A stretch of DNA of 64,000 bases from JAEYKI01 sp036679405 (GCA_036679405.1 JAVBVZ010000015.1:1-64000); one strand, 5' to 3'; positions 25,727-35,903 are shown, counted from the first letter of the stretch. Notes: generated by a model not told the origin, from the letters alone. Numbers and translations are program-made.

Positions 25727-26829
25727 ATTGTTTTACCCTTTTTGAGTTTCAAGATCCGGCGTTTTGCCTTAAACATCGCTGCGTTATGAATGCCCCCCCA
25801 AAACTCCAAAATATTTGTAAAAAACTTTTTTATTGTTCCATACTGCAGATTGCCGTTTTCTAATTTCCCGTTTAAAAAATCTTTCATGTCCGGAGAATAC
25901 CAGTGCGCCTGCGGCCTGTCCCTGAGGGCGGCATATGACGGCGTTAAAAGCCCCGGAATAACGCCCAGGGAAAGGAAGTGGCTTGAATTCACACAATACC
26001 GCGACCGGCAGTGATTGCCGATTGCGTTGAATCTGATTGGCTTTTGCAGGTCCTTAAATATGTTTTGCCCGGACTTCGAATTGTAGCATTTAAGCATAAC
26101 GCCGGTATCCAGATACAATTTAAAAGACCAGTCGCCCGCATAACAGAATTCCTTTCGCCTGACCATAAAATTTTTCATTGTAAAATCAAACAAAGGAGAT
26201 TCAAACGCGCTTCCAAGTGCAAAATATTCTTCCGGCGTATATTTTGTACGCAAAGTAATCTTTTGGGCAAATTCATTCCTGGTAACTGCAAGCTGGGGCG
26301 CTGCGCCTGTATTTTCTTCGCAAACCGTTTTTATCTGATCTAAAAAGGGGAGATATTCGTCACACAGGTTTAACTGCACCAGGCAGGAACATCCGGCTTC
26401 CCTTACTTTCTTTATGTTCTCAAAAAAATCATCCAGCTTGCCGACCCGAACCAGTTCAAGATAATGAAAAGAAAAAGCAAAATGAAGCCTTTTGAGCAAC
26501 GGGGACGGCAGCGCTGTTATTTCGTCAATCCGCTCGTTTATGGTTCCGTTGGTCGTTATATTAACATAGTGCCCCTGTTTGAGTATTTGTTCGGCTATTA
26601 AAGGTATTTCTTTTAAAATCAGCGTTTCCCCCGCACCGCAGATGCTGATATAGCAGGTCCCACCCAATCTTTTTTTAGAAAGCGCCGCTCCTATGTGCTC
26701 CGGGCTGTATTCAAACCGCGACTCCATTTTCCCCCGGCGTCCTTCTTGAATAATATAACAATAGCTGCACTTTAAATTGCAATTCGTAATCGGTACCAAA
26801 CACTCAATAAAACGCTTTATCTGTTCCAA
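25723..26829 (-). CDS. Radical SAM protein of the polysaccharide locus
   Basis: 368 residues from TTG 26829, with GGAGG six bases upstream. The iron-sulphur motif CNLKCSYC (CxxxCxxC) is at residues 17-24. The SAM-binding GAGETL is near residue 65, and YVNITTNGT follows. The C-terminal half has further cysteines (EFCYAG, LKCYNS, HCRSRYCVNSSHF), which could bind a second cluster in SPASM fashion. The substrate is unknown. Placement between the pyruvyltransferase and Wzx indicates a modification of the repeat unit or of an attached group. Confidence 0.85.
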   Translation of the reverse strand: MEQIKRFIECLVPITNCNLKCSYCYIIQEGRRGKMESRFEYSPEHIGAALSKKRLGGTCYISICGAGETLILKEIPLIAEQILKQGHYVNITTNGTINERIDEITALPSPLLKRLHFAFSFHYLELVRVGKLDDFFENIKKVREAGCSCLVQLNLCDEYLPFLDQIKTVCEENTGAAPQLAVTRNEFAQKITLRTKYTPEEYFALGSAFESPLFDFTMKNFMVRRKEFCYAGDWSFKLYLDTGVMLKCYNSKSGQNIFKDLQKPIRFNAIGNHCRSRYCVNSSHFLSLGVIPGLLTPSYAALRDRPQAHWYSPDMKDFLNGKLENGNLQYGTIKKFFTNILEFWGGIHNAAMFKAKRRILKLKKGKTI

Positions 26830-26859
26830 AATAATCCTCCGTTGTCGTACCGCCGGACA

Positions 26860-27915
26860 CTATATAAGTATGGAAGCCATCAAATCAAAACAGGAATGCA
26901 ACGGGTTTTTATTATACCTGCATGCCTGCATTTTTAACAAAATTTCAATTTGCCCGGGTATCTCTCCCGGCTCAGCCACAAAGCGGATATACTCGTTATT
27001 CTTGATCCATTCAAACACGCCTTCTACTTTTTTGCTTGCATTATTAAGCGCTATGCAGGGCGTGCCTGTAATCGCTGCAAACAGCATCCCGTGGAGCCTG
27101 TCGGTAATCACCAAACTGGCACGCCTGAACTCATCCAATTTTTCCTCAAGATACCGGTTTCTCTCTTCCATTCCTACCGCGTGCTCTAACACCGTTCCCG
27201 TACGACGCACCGGCATATCAAACCTGCCGGCCTCCTTAAAAATCTCTTCTCTGGTCTCTGCCCGCAAAACGGCCTCCTTATCTTCTCTAAGGCATAGAAG
27301 GATTTCCCTCCTCTCACCGGCCGGTAAATCTTTTTTCAAATAGGTAGCAATATCCGGAGCCAGCAAAATATTGTTTTGAGGATAAGCCTCTTTCATCAGG
27401 GCGAAAGACTTTTTTTCACGTGCACAAATATGCAGGTCGCCGTGTGCGCCATATATTTTTTTTGATTCTTCAAATTCACCTTTTCCCCATGCGCTGTTTT
27501 CATAATAAATTGTCTGCGGAAAAAAGAATATCCGGTTGTCCGGATAAAGCCGCACAATCTTTCTGAAAAAAACTTCATGATGATACCAAAGAGTACCCAT
27601 ATTGCCGCCCCCGGTAATCAGTATGGGGCTTGTTTGTATCAGCTTCCGATAGACGCGCATAGTATTTGCAAAAATATTCTTCGGCACTTCCAGCACCAGC
27701 GCTTCATGAAAATAATCATGCAGGTACTCTGTTTCCGCCAGGGCAATCAAATGATCCCCCAGGTTACCGTGCTCGGGCGTCCCAACCAGAAAGAAACGCC
27801 TCCTGCCTTCATTTTCTCTGCAAAGATATTCTTGCTTTTTAAAAAAGGCTTTTGCGCGGCGCTTTTCTTCTGTTCGACTCATGAAGATCAAAAAGGCATC
27901 TTTAATACTCGGCAT
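26860..27915 (-). CDS. Polysaccharide pyruvyl transferase family protein
   Basis: 351 residues. It has the pyruvyltransferase-fold signatures LVGTPEHGNLGDHLIALAE near residue 42, ILITGGGNMGTLWYH near residue 97 and VITDRLHGMLFAAITGTP near residue 271. These enzymes add a pyruvate ketal from phosphoenolpyruvate to a sugar of the chain, making it acidic. It overlaps the upstream glycosyltransferase gene by 14 bases. Confidence 0.88.
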   Translation of the reverse strand: MPSIKDAFLIFMSRTEEKRRAKAFFKKQEYLCRENEGRRRFFLVGTPEHGNLGDHLIALAETEYLHDYFHEALVLEVPKNIFANTMRVYRKLIQTSPILITGGGNMGTLWYHHEVFFRKIVRLYPDNRIFFFPQTIYYENSAWGKGEFEESKKIYGAHGDLHICAREKKSFALMKEAYPQNNILLAPDIATYLKKDLPAGERREILLCLREDKEAVLRAETREEIFKEAGRFDMPVRRTGTVLEHAVGMEERNRYLEEKLDEFRRASLVITDRLHGMLFAAITGTPCIALNNASKKVEGVFEWIKNNEYIRFVAEPGEIPGQIEILLKMQACRYNKNPLHSCFDLMASILI

Positions 27916-28912
27916 ATCCCACGGACTCCCGGTTTCCCATTAATTTTCGTTTCCACTTGCTTTTAGACAAATAATTCTCCCGCACAAAATTATAATAAAA
28001 ATACACGCGCGGGCTGATCAGATACAGGCGCACTTTCCGTTTGTTCCCTCTGGATTTTGCATAGCGCTTCAAAAATGTCCGGTCCAAAAGATTTTTCTCC
28101 TCCAGCAGCTTGCCGATGATAAAAGCATGAAGGTACAGTTTAACCAAGTAATCCAACAGAAGCGCTTTCAGTTTTTCATCCTCAAGCTCAAAATATATCT
28201 CCTTTAATTCATCACAGGTCGAAACAATGTCTCGGGCATTTTGTGTTTTTATTTTCTGCTGCGTTATCGAATCTCTTCTTATAAAGTGATAATAAAATAC
28301 ATAATCCGTTGCAAGCACTTTTCGTGCGGCCAAAAAAATCCTGGGGGTCCAATGTTCGTCTTCATGCAAAATTCCAAATTTAAAAGTCAGGTGATTTTCA
28401 AAAAGAAACGCTTTTTTATAAACGTTCCGCCAGGCCGTCACAAACATGGTCCTTTGTTCCATCTGCGTCTTTAAAAAAGTGTTCCCATCTATCAAGCCCG
28501 GCGAGGCGGTTACGGTTTCATCCGCCGGTCGGCACGCGCCTATCCGCCTGCTGTTCCCCACTATGACCTCCACATCCGGATAAAGATCTATCATGCTGCT
28601 GAATGTTTGGCAGGTATCATTTTTAATGTAATCGTCAGAATCCACAAATATAATATATTCGCCGACGGCTTTTCTCATGCCAAAATTCCGCGCATCCGAA
28701 AGGCCTCCGTTTTCTTTGTGGAAAACGGCTACCCTTGAGTCCTTCTGTGCAAATTCATCACAAATTCCGGGACAGCCGTCCGTCGATCCGTCGTCCACTA
28801 AAATTATCTGTATATCGGGGTATGTCTGATTTGTTAGGCTTTTCAAACATCTTTTTATGTAAACTTCTACGTTGTATACCGGTACAATAATAGAGAATCG
28901 TGCTTCCTTCAT
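27902..28912 (-). CDS. Glycosyltransferase family 2
   Basis: 336 residues. GT-A fold: FSIIVPVYNVEVYIKRCLKSL at the N-terminus, VDDGSTDGCP near residue 40 and the DXD-type FVDSDDYIKND near residue 92. It transfers a sugar from a nucleotide donor during repeat-unit assembly on the inner membrane face. ATG 28912 is preferred over TTG 28915; the ribosome site is poor. Acceptor and donor cannot be told from sequence. Confidence 0.88.
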   Translation of the reverse strand: MKEARFSIIVPVYNVEVYIKRCLKSLTNQTYPDIQIILVDDGSTDGCPGICDEFAQKDSRVAVFHKENGGLSDARNFGMRKAVGEYIIFVDSDDYIKNDTCQTFSSMIDLYPDVEVIVGNSRRIGACRPADETVTASPGLIDGNTFLKTQMEQRTMFVTAWRNVYKKAFLFENHLTFKFGILHEDEHWTPRIFLAARKVLATDYVFYYHFIRRDSITQQKIKTQNARDIVSTCDELKEIYFELEDEKLKALLLDYLVKLYLHAFIIGKLLEEKNLLDRTFLKRYAKSRGNKRKVRLYLISPRVYFYYNFVRENYLSKSKWKRKLMGNRESVGYAEY

Positions 28913-28940
28913 CAAAAAATATCTGCTCCCTTAAAAAAAG

Positions 28941-30260
28941 CTACAGCCGCCAATAGGCATAGCCCCTTTTTTCCACCTCGGATTTATCAAGCATGCTCTT
29001 AACATCTATCAGTATTTTTTCCTGATGATCTGCATCGGCAAACATAGCGTCGTAATCGTCCAGATCCAGTGCGCGAAAGCAATCGTGCGCAACGGCAAGC
29101 ACCAGGCAATCGGCATTTTTAACTTCCTTTATATCAATCACTTCTATTCCGTACTCGTTTTTTGCTCCCTCGGCATCCGCCACCGGGTCGACTATATACG
29201 GAGATATCCCGTATTCACGCAAACCGTCTATGATATCCGCCACTTTTGAATTTCTCGTATCCGGCGTATTCTCTTTAAATGTAATGCCGAATATGAAAAC
29301 ATTCGACTGCTTCACTCTTTTATTGGCCAGTATCAGCTTTTTTATAATGGCATCCGCAACAAATCTTCCCATTCCATCATTGATTTTCCGACCCGAAAGT
29401 ATGATCTGGCTATGATACCCGAGCTTTTCGGCCTCATATATAAAATAATACGGATCCACACCAATGCAGTGTCCGCCCACCAACCCGGGGGTGAATCCCA
29501 GTGCGTTCCATTTTGTGTTCATCGCGTCTACAACTTCTTTTGTATCAATGTCCATTCGGTCGAAAACCATAGCCAGCTCGTTCATAAAAGCAATGTTTAT
29601 ATCTCTTTGGCTGTTCTCCACCACTTTTGCCGCTTCCGCTACCTTGATGGATTGCGCCCTGTATACGCCAGCCTGTATCACCAGCTCATAAATACGGGCA
29701 ATTTCATCCAGGCATGCACCATCCATCCCGGAGACTATTTTTTTAATGTTGGCAAGACGGTGTATACGGTCGCCGGGGTTGATCCGTTCCGGCGAATAGC
29801 CCACCTTGAAATCAATGCCACATTGAAGGGCGGACTGCTTTTCCAAAATAGGTATGCATACGTCTTCGGTGACACCCGGATAAACGGTTGATTCATAAAC
29901 CACCACGGAACCTTTGGCCAGATTCGCCCCAGCGATACGGCTGGCGGCTTCCACCGGCGTAAGATCCGGCGTTTTATCGCTGTTGATGGGCGTCGGCACG
30001 GCAATAATAATAAATTTTGCCGTCTTAAGTTTTGCAGGATCGGAAGTAAACATCACGGTGGTTTTTAAAATTTCCGCGTCTCCTACTTCGCCCGTAGGAT
30101 CCATCCCTTTTTGGTACATCCGAATCTTTTTTTCATTCAGATCAAACCCGATCACTTGCGCTTTTTTTGCAAAAGCCACCGCAATCGGCATTCCGACATA
30201 TCCAAGGCCCACTACGGCAATCTTTTCTTTCCCCTGTACAATCGCTTCATAAAGGCTCAT
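28941..30260 (-). CDS. Nucleotide-sugar dehydrogenase (UDP-HexNAc or UDP-hexose to uronic acid)
   Basis: 439 residues from ATG 30260, with GAGGG upstream. NAD-binding VVGLGYVGMPIAV at the N-terminus; catalytic cysteine in GLVGGHCIGVDPYYF near residue 260. The GITFKENTPDTRNSKVADII segment is typical of the WecC/TviB/WbpA branch, which oxidises UDP-N-acetylhexosamines, rather than classical UDP-glucose dehydrogenase. It supplies a uronic acid residue to the polymer, so the polysaccharide should carry carboxyl groups. Confidence 0.9.
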   Translation of the reverse strand: MSLYEAIVQGKEKIAVVGLGYVGMPIAVAFAKKAQVIGFDLNEKKIRMYQKGMDPTGEVGDAEILKTTVMFTSDPAKLKTAKFIIIAVPTPINSDKTPDLTPVEAASRIAGANLAKGSVVVYESTVYPGVTEDVCIPILEKQSALQCGIDFKVGYSPERINPGDRIHRLANIKKIVSGMDGACLDEIARIYELVIQAGVYRAQSIKVAEAAKVVENSQRDINIAFMNELAMVFDRMDIDTKEVVDAMNTKWNALGFTPGLVGGHCIGVDPYYFIYEAEKLGYHSQIILSGRKINDGMGRFVADAIIKKLILANKRVKQSNVFIFGITFKENTPDTRNSKVADIIDGLREYGISPYIVDPVADAEGAKNEYGIEVIDIKEVKNADCLVLAVAHDCFRALDLDDYDAMFADADHQEKILIDVKSMLDKSEVEKRGYAYWRL

Positions 30261-30303
30261 TCTTTTATCCCTCAAATACCATGCAGTCGTCCGCAGCGTC
30301 ACT

Positions 30304-31428
30304 TTACGAATCTATATATTCTATAATGCTTTTCATTCCTTTTTCAATGCTGCATGTTTTATCTGCAAAATTTCTTATCTCTTCTACCACTTTGGCAGTC
30401 TTAACTCCATCGTATACGCTGTGATAAAAAGCCCCTACCTCTTCCATATCAATCAAGCTTTCATCATTGGGGAACCTTTTAAAAAAAGGAAAACCCTCCA
30501 TACCTTCCAAAAGATCGATCCTGCACCCTGAAATAACAGGCAATCCCTTTGCAAAGTATTCACGGCTTTTCAGAGAACAGGAGATATCATTGTTCTTCCG
30601 GTGCATCCCGAAAACATCTACCCCAATATCGGCCATATTATAGACTTCATCAAGCTTCTCCCCGTGCAATTTCCCGTAAAAAGTCACTCTTTCGGACAGT
30701 CCGTATTGCGAGACAATTTTCTGATACAATCCGGCCATCTGACCGTCCCCTACAATATGCAAAAAGAAATTCTCTTTTTGCCCGGAAGATTTTTGGTAAT
30801 AGCGCCCCAAGCTTTTCAGGATGCGGTCATAGCCGTGCCAATCTTCAAAACTGGAAACAATGATCATGCGAATAACAGGCCCTTTCTCTTCTGCGGGTGT
30901 CCTGGGCACAATCTTTTTCAGATCAACTCCATTTGTAAAGCGAAGCGCAGGAATACCAAAAATTGTTTTATCGGAGGTAAAAACCGCAATTCGGTCAACA
31001 TATTTTTTAAGGCGCCGCCTGCCAAAAATATCCTTCAGATAAAACGGCCAGAGTTTTTTCTGGCACAAAAGCTCCTTGTCATATGGATAGGTAGGTACTT
31101 CCATAATGATTTTGGTTGCCGGATTACGCCTCCGGATTTTTTTCAAGGCTTCGAGCGTATGCATCGTCGTGCACAGTGGCCGCCTGAAATATACATAATC
31201 GGCATCCGCCCAGCTTTCCCGGTATTTCCAGGTGGGGTTCATATTGCTGAAAGGCAGGCGGCATAAAAGCTGTTCCCATTTTTTAAGGCCGTATTTAAAA
31301 GGAATCGGCTCTATAGCGCACGCAAGTCCGTTTGCATTAAACGCATCCACCTGCGCCTTGACCTTTTTGTCAATCCCGGACATTTCGTTTTCATTGATCT
31401 GCTTCCAGTAAATAAAAATTCCCTTCAT
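30304..31428 (-). CDS. Glycosyltransferase, GT-B fold (family 4-like)
   Basis: 374 residues. The C-terminal half has the GT4 donor-binding pattern: VSSFEDWHGYDRILKSLGRYY, FLHIVGDGQM and CSLKSREYFAKGLPVISG. A fragment resembling its last 37 residues is found frameshifted at 39870-40010, upstream of the locus. It transfers a sugar in repeat-unit assembly. Confidence 0.87.
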   Translation of the reverse strand: MKGIFIYWKQINENEMSGIDKKVKAQVDAFNANGLACAIEPIPFKYGLKKWEQLLCRLPFSNMNPTWKYRESWADADYVYFRRPLCTTMHTLEALKKIRRRNPATKIIMEVPTYPYDKELLCQKKLWPFYLKDIFGRRRLKKYVDRIAVFTSDKTIFGIPALRFTNGVDLKKIVPRTPAEEKGPVIRMIIVSSFEDWHGYDRILKSLGRYYQKSSGQKENFFLHIVGDGQMAGLYQKIVSQYGLSERVTFYGKLHGEKLDEVYNMADIGVDVFGMHRKNNDISCSLKSREYFAKGLPVISGCRIDLLEGMEGFPFFKRFPNDESLIDMEEVGAFYHSVYDGVKTAKVVEEIRNFADKTCSIEKGMKSIIEYIDS

Positions 31429-31440
31429 GGATTCTCCTTT

Positions 31441-32568
31441 TTAAGAAAACAATTTAAAGACCCAATTCTGTTCAAAAAGCGGAACCAATATGGTGCCGTA
31501 ATTATCCGAATACACCCGGAGCACAAAGCTGAAAAGCGCATACCCCGCCATGGCCAGGTAGTAAAATATTTTATTATAATTTAATTTAGCGTCCACCGGC
31601 CGGATAAAGTTCGCCGTGCACAGGCAGGCCATGTAGTTCAGCGGCATAATATTTCGGAATATTCTGGAAAACCCGCTGTTCACCACTATCAGAGGCGAAT
31701 ACAAAAAAACAAACACATTGATCCAGTACATCAGCTCAACAAAACGGATCTGCATATCGGCGCCCTGAATTTTTTCCAAAGGAACCGCTTGTTTTCCAGC
31801 GTTGCCCATCACAATATGCCGCGAGATCAACAGGACAACAAAATTCAAGAACACAAAAACAAGCTGTAGTACAAAACCAAAATTAACACTCATATAAGTC
31901 GTTACGCGCACGTCATATTCAGAAAAATTATTGGTGATCCAGTCAACGGCCCCGTTTAAAGACGAAGGGTAAAATATAGAAACGGCTGTGATCAATAAAA
32001 CGCCCGCTATCATTGCGTATTTAAACAGTTTATGTTCTTTGATCATCATGATAAACGCCAGCGGCAAAAACAATAAAAACAGCGCCTGAAATCCGCTGGC
32101 CACCAACGTGATCAGCAAAAATTTAAGCCAGCCGAATTTCCTTTTTGATATGATAAACGGAACGGCCGAGATAAAAATAGACATTGCAATAAAATTTCTT
32201 GCCTGCACAACGTCCATCATAAAAGGATACAGGAAATACAAGAAGTAAAAATAGACCGAATCTCCGTATACCCTTTTGAGAGTACTGTGAATCAAAAGCA
32301 GTCCGCCCAAACCGTACAACAGGCGGAACGTTCCGTAAGACGCTCCTATATTATAAAAAAACTCGGAGACCCAATGGTATAAAAAATCGTTTGTCGCAAA
32401 ATTATTGGTTTCATACCACCGCTCATAAACCCAAAAATCCGGATTTTTTGTGTTTGCCGCCATAACAACAATGAGCATTACAAATATGATCGTTGTGGCG
32501 ATCGGCTTTTTTTTCTGCGTGCTCAGCATCATCAGTATGATAAATATGAGTATATAAATGTAAAACAA
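31441..32568 (-). CDS. EpsG-family polysaccharide polymerase (Wzy function)
   Basis: 375 residues starting at TTG 32568, with AAGGAAG upstream. About ten membrane segments are visible. The NPDFWVYERWYE motif early in the protein and the YPFMMDVVQARNFIAMSIF segment are typical of EpsG-type polymerases. It joins repeat units on the outer membrane face using the lipid carrier. Confidence 0.85.
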   Translation of the reverse strand: MFYIYILIFIILMMLSTQKKKPIATTIIFVMLIVVMAANTKNPDFWVYERWYETNNFATNDFLYHWVSEFFYNIGASYGTFRLLYGLGGLLLIHSTLKRVYGDSVYFYFLYFLYPFMMDVVQARNFIAMSIFISAVPFIISKRKFGWLKFLLITLVASGFQALFLLFLPLAFIMMIKEHKLFKYAMIAGVLLITAVSIFYPSSLNGAVDWITNNFSEYDVRVTTYMSVNFGFVLQLVFVFLNFVVLLISRHIVMGNAGKQAVPLEKIQGADMQIRFVELMYWINVFVFLYSPLIVVNSGFSRIFRNIMPLNYMACLCTANFIRPVDAKLNYNKIFYYLAMAGYALFSFVLRVYSDNYGTILVPLFEQNWVFKLFS

Positions 32569-32592
32569 CGGAGGCTTCCTTTCATCCGGTTT

Positions 32593-33534
32593 TTATGTTT
32601 TTGGCAAACGGGACATCAGCAAATACAGATCGCCTGCGGCTGCGCGTAAAGAAACATAGAATTTTTTATACTTCAAAACGATATGCAGCCAAGTGAAAAG
32701 GCTTCCCGAATAATAAAGGCTTTGTTTAAGCAGGATATACTCCCGGCAGCGGGTCATTAATTGCTTTTTTGCATCTTTGTTTTTTATTGCGGGGCCTTCA
32801 AGCCCCCTCTCCATGCCCTGGATCGCTTTGCGAAAACGCTTCATTTCTTCCCGTTTTTCTTCCAGTGTCACTTTTTTTATGCCGGTCGCATTTTCTTTGT
32901 GCCTGCGGTAACGCATGGTGGCGTAATTATACACATACAATCCGTCTGCCAGCAAAGCAGCGCGCCATACCAGGGCATCGTGCGCATAATCTTCAAATCC
33001 AATTTCGCTTGCAACAGTCAGAAGCTCACGCTTAAAGCAGAACGAACATCCCGGACGCGCCACAAATAAAAACTTTTCATTAAAGGGCCACGCTTCAATC
33101 GATTCGTCAAACTTCATTTTTCGAATCACACGGTCTGAAAGCTTTGATGCGCCTGCCTCATACAGCGGAATATAATTGGAGGCCAGCAGCATGATATTAG
33201 AATTTTCTTCCATCACTTTTTCCATTTTTTCCAGTTTGTCCGTATTCCAGATATCGTCCTGGTCGCAGGGAAATATCAGCTCGCCCGCCGCCTGTCCAAA
33301 CCCGCTTAGAAAATTTGCTTTCCACCCCACATTTTGAGGATTCACCCGAAGCTTCCATGTGACGAGGTCCCTTTTCTTTATATATGTGTTAATCCATTCC
33401 TCCGTTCCGTCCCCCGAGCAATCATCAAAAATCAAAACTTCGTCCGGCTTCCGGCTCTGTGCAGCCAGGGAATCAAGCTGCTGCAAAAGATATTTTTTTC
33501 CCCGGTAAACAGCGACAACCACGGATATCTTCAC
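32593..33534 (-). CDS. Glycosyltransferase family 2
   Basis: 313 residues, GT-A fold: KISVVVAVYRGKKYLLQQLDSL, FDDCSGDGTEEW and the donor/metal motif FPCDQDDIW near residue 92. These are typical of rhamnosyl-type GT2 enzymes, though the donor is not certain. The start overlaps the previous gene's stop by four bases. Confidence 0.88.
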   Translation of the reverse strand: MKISVVVAVYRGKKYLLQQLDSLAAQSRKPDEVLIFDDCSGDGTEEWINTYIKKRDLVTWKLRVNPQNVGWKANFLSGFGQAAGELIFPCDQDDIWNTDKLEKMEKVMEENSNIMLLASNYIPLYEAGASKLSDRVIRKMKFDESIEAWPFNEKFLFVARPGCSFCFKRELLTVASEIGFEDYAHDALVWRAALLADGLYVYNYATMRYRRHKENATGIKKVTLEEKREEMKRFRKAIQGMERGLEGPAIKNKDAKKQLMTRCREYILLKQSLYYSGSLFTWLHIVLKYKKFYVSLRAAAGDLYLLMSRLPKT

Positions 33535-34685
33535 CTTTGCCTCCCCTCTGCAAACAAATCCAGATACTGCGACAATATCTTATCTGTATCGATCTCATTT
33601 TTTATATAGCAGAAAGCGTTTTCAGACAATCCGCCGTATTCTTCCGCGCCCATGTCTGCCAATTTCTGTACTGCGGCTGCAAATGCTTTTTTGTCTCCCA
33701 GCGGCAATGCAAAACCCGCATTTGCCTGATTAATCCCCGTCCAGGGCGTTTGGTCGCTAATCAGCACCGGCGTCCTGGCCAGCATGGCCTCTGCCATGGA
33801 TTGTCCGTACGCTTCGCTGGAAGAAGGCAAATACATGACATGGCATTGTTCAAGTACCTGTGCGACTTCCCTCTTTTCCAGATGCCCTTTATAGGAGCAG
33901 TGAATATTGGCAGGCAACTCCTCCATTTCTTTTTTGCATACTTCCCAGTATCCGGGATCTTCTATAGACCCATAAATAAAAAATTTTATTTCACCCGATA
34001 CACTTTTTAAGGAACGCAGCGCAAAATCCAAATTCTTATGAGGATGTATCCGCGCGATATAAGAAAGAAAAAGCCGTCCCTTTTCTTTAGGCGTACTTTT
34101 TAGCGACCTGTCCCCTACTGAACTTAAGTTTGGTATTACCGCAATTTTTTCTTTTTGTATTCCCAGCAATTCCGACAAATTTTTTGCTTCAGATTCTGCC
34201 GCCACCTGCCATCTGAATTTCCGCCTCACCCCTATGGCACGCATAAAAACAATATATGCCTTTTTTTTCAGGCTGCCTTTTTTTAATGCATTTTCCTGAA
34301 ATTCGCCGCGCGGCGACACAACCACTTTCACATTTTTATCTGAAAAGCTTTTATATAACCATACAGGCACTATGTCATCATGGCTGAAAAAACTGTTCTG
34401 ATATATGATGTCCGGCCTGACCGTTTTCAGCAGCTTGACCACATTTCGCGCAGTATGCCGGCCATAGTCCAGATAATAGGCTTTCCCAAATGAAAACCGG
34501 TTCCATTCTTCCGCGGTGACGCCCGGCAAAGGCTTCTTTTCGTTGATCTCATGATTTTTGGAAATAATATAAATATCATAATAGGGGCAAAGAGCCTCTG
34601 TCAGATTCCATAAACTTACGGGCGGCCCTCCGCTGTGTTTTTGCGGAAAAAAGAGCGACGCCATCATCAACAGTTTGGGTTTCAA
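33531..34685 (-). CDS. Glycosyltransferase family 4
   Basis: 384 residues from TTG 34685, with AAGGAGG seven bases upstream. Its N-terminal HSGGPPVSLWNLTEAL is the acceptor-side Gly-rich loop. The C-terminal GT4 pattern is LSYIARIHPHKNLDFALRS, then SSSEAYGQSMAEAMLARTPVL with the retaining-enzyme EX7E glutamates. It adds a sugar to the growing repeat unit. Confidence 0.9.
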   Translation of the reverse strand: MKPKLLMMASLFFPQKHSGGPPVSLWNLTEALCPYYDIYIISKNHEINEKKPLPGVTAEEWNRFSFGKAYYLDYGRHTARNVVKLLKTVRPDIIYQNSFFSHDDIVPVWLYKSFSDKNVKVVVSPRGEFQENALKKGSLKKKAYIVFMRAIGVRRKFRWQVAAESEAKNLSELLGIQKEKIAVIPNLSSVGDRSLKSTPKEKGRLFLSYIARIHPHKNLDFALRSLKSVSGEIKFFIYGSIEDPGYWEVCKKEMEELPANIHCSYKGHLEKREVAQVLEQCHVMYLPSSSEAYGQSMAEAMLARTPVLISDQTPWTGINQANAGFALPLGDKKAFAAAVQKLADMGAEEYGGLSENAFCYIKNEIDTDKILSQYLDLFAEGRQR

Positions 34686-34696
34686 CCATATCCTCC

Positions 34697-35893
34697 TTAC
34701 AGCAATTCCTCAATGGCCTCTACAATATTTATGTATGTTCTGCTCCTATCAAAGCGTTCTTCCGCCATTCGCCTGGATGCTTCTCCCATTCGCGCGGCGC
34801 TCTCCCTGCTCCTGACCAAAAACGCAATTGCGTCTGCAACTTCCTGCGCGTTTTGAACACCGCAGTTTATTCCGCACCCATACTTTTCTATAAGCCTGCG
34901 GTACTCCGGGCATTCCTGCGTATTCACCACCGGAAGGCCCGCCGCCGCATAATCGCCGTGCTTGTTTAAAATGCTGTTCTGCGCCCCTTTCATAATAGGG
35001 TTGACCGCTATATCCGCATGCTTTAAATACCCCACCATATCCTCATAAGGCAAGCGGCCCAGGAAGTCGGCCCGGATATCCGTTTGCCGGGCGTAAGACG
35101 AAAACCGCTCCAATAGGGGCCCGTCTCCCAAAACTTTGAATACGATATTTTCAATTCCATCATTTTTCAAACGCCTGACCGCATCCATAACCAGCTCCAG
35201 GTTGTAGCTGTGTCCCAGGGTTCCTGCGTAAACAATCCATATCTCACCTTCAGGCTTTCCCGCAAAAGGGCGGGAAGCCGCCCGGTCAAACCGTCTAAGG
35301 TCGGTACCTAGAAAAACGTTCAGCCCCCGCCCGCCTTTCCGGTTGGCGCGCATTCCCCGCTCAACATATGTATCGGATACGCCTATGATCTTATCCGCAC
35401 CCTTATAAATTCGTTCGGCCATCGATTTGTGCGGCCAGAAAAAAAGCCGGTTTAAAACCGGAACTTTAAAAACAAGCCCAAAAGTTTCCGGCCATAAATC
35501 CTGTATATCCACCACAAAAGGGATCCCGTTTCGGGCACAGTACTTTTCAGCCGTAAGGGCCGCGTCCAAAGAAGGCACCGCGGCATAAACCAAATCCGGT
35601 TTTTGAATACCAAAGAGATACTTGTTTAAATTCCTGCCAAAACGGTTATGGCTGTAAAAACGCCGCAGACAAACATTTTTGGGGTAACCGGGTTCATGGA
35701 TCAGCCGGACCTGATATTCACACTGCGCTTCCGTTGCATCTATGTGCTCCTTTTTGCCGTGCGAAAAATCGGAAGTGACAAACTCCACTGAAAAACCCTT
35801 TTGTACCAAAAGGCTGGCAAGATAATTAAAACGGTTATTTCCCCTGCTCCAAAACACACTGCAATAATGCGTTATAATCAATATATTTTTCAT
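34697..35893 (-). CDS. Glycosyltransferase family 4
   Basis: 398 residues from ATG 35893, with GAGGGGAGG upstream; the frame extension to 35980 lies inside the neighbouring gene and is rejected. GT-B fold with DIQDLWPETFG near residue 120, VYAGTLGHSYNLELVMDAVRRL, FKVLGDGPLLERF and NKHGDYAAAGLPVVNTQE. It resembles WbuB/amino-sugar transferases of capsule clusters. It is separated by 10 bases from the TupA-like gene. Confidence 0.9.
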   Translation of the reverse strand: MKNILIITHYCSVFWSRGNNRFNYLASLLVQKGFSVEFVTSDFSHGKKEHIDATEAQCEYQVRLIHEPGYPKNVCLRRFYSHNRFGRNLNKYLFGIQKPDLVYAAVPSLDAALTAEKYCARNGIPFVVDIQDLWPETFGLVFKVPVLNRLFFWPHKSMAERIYKGADKIIGVSDTYVERGMRANRKGGRGLNVFLGTDLRRFDRAASRPFAGKPEGEIWIVYAGTLGHSYNLELVMDAVRRLKNDGIENIVFKVLGDGPLLERFSSYARQTDIRADFLGRLPYEDMVGYLKHADIAVNPIMKGAQNSILNKHGDYAAAGLPVVNTQECPEYRRLIEKYGCGINCGVQNAQEVADAIAFLVRSRESAARMGEASRRMAEERFDRSRTYINIVEAIEELL

Positions 35894-35903
35894 AATCCTC
35901 CCC

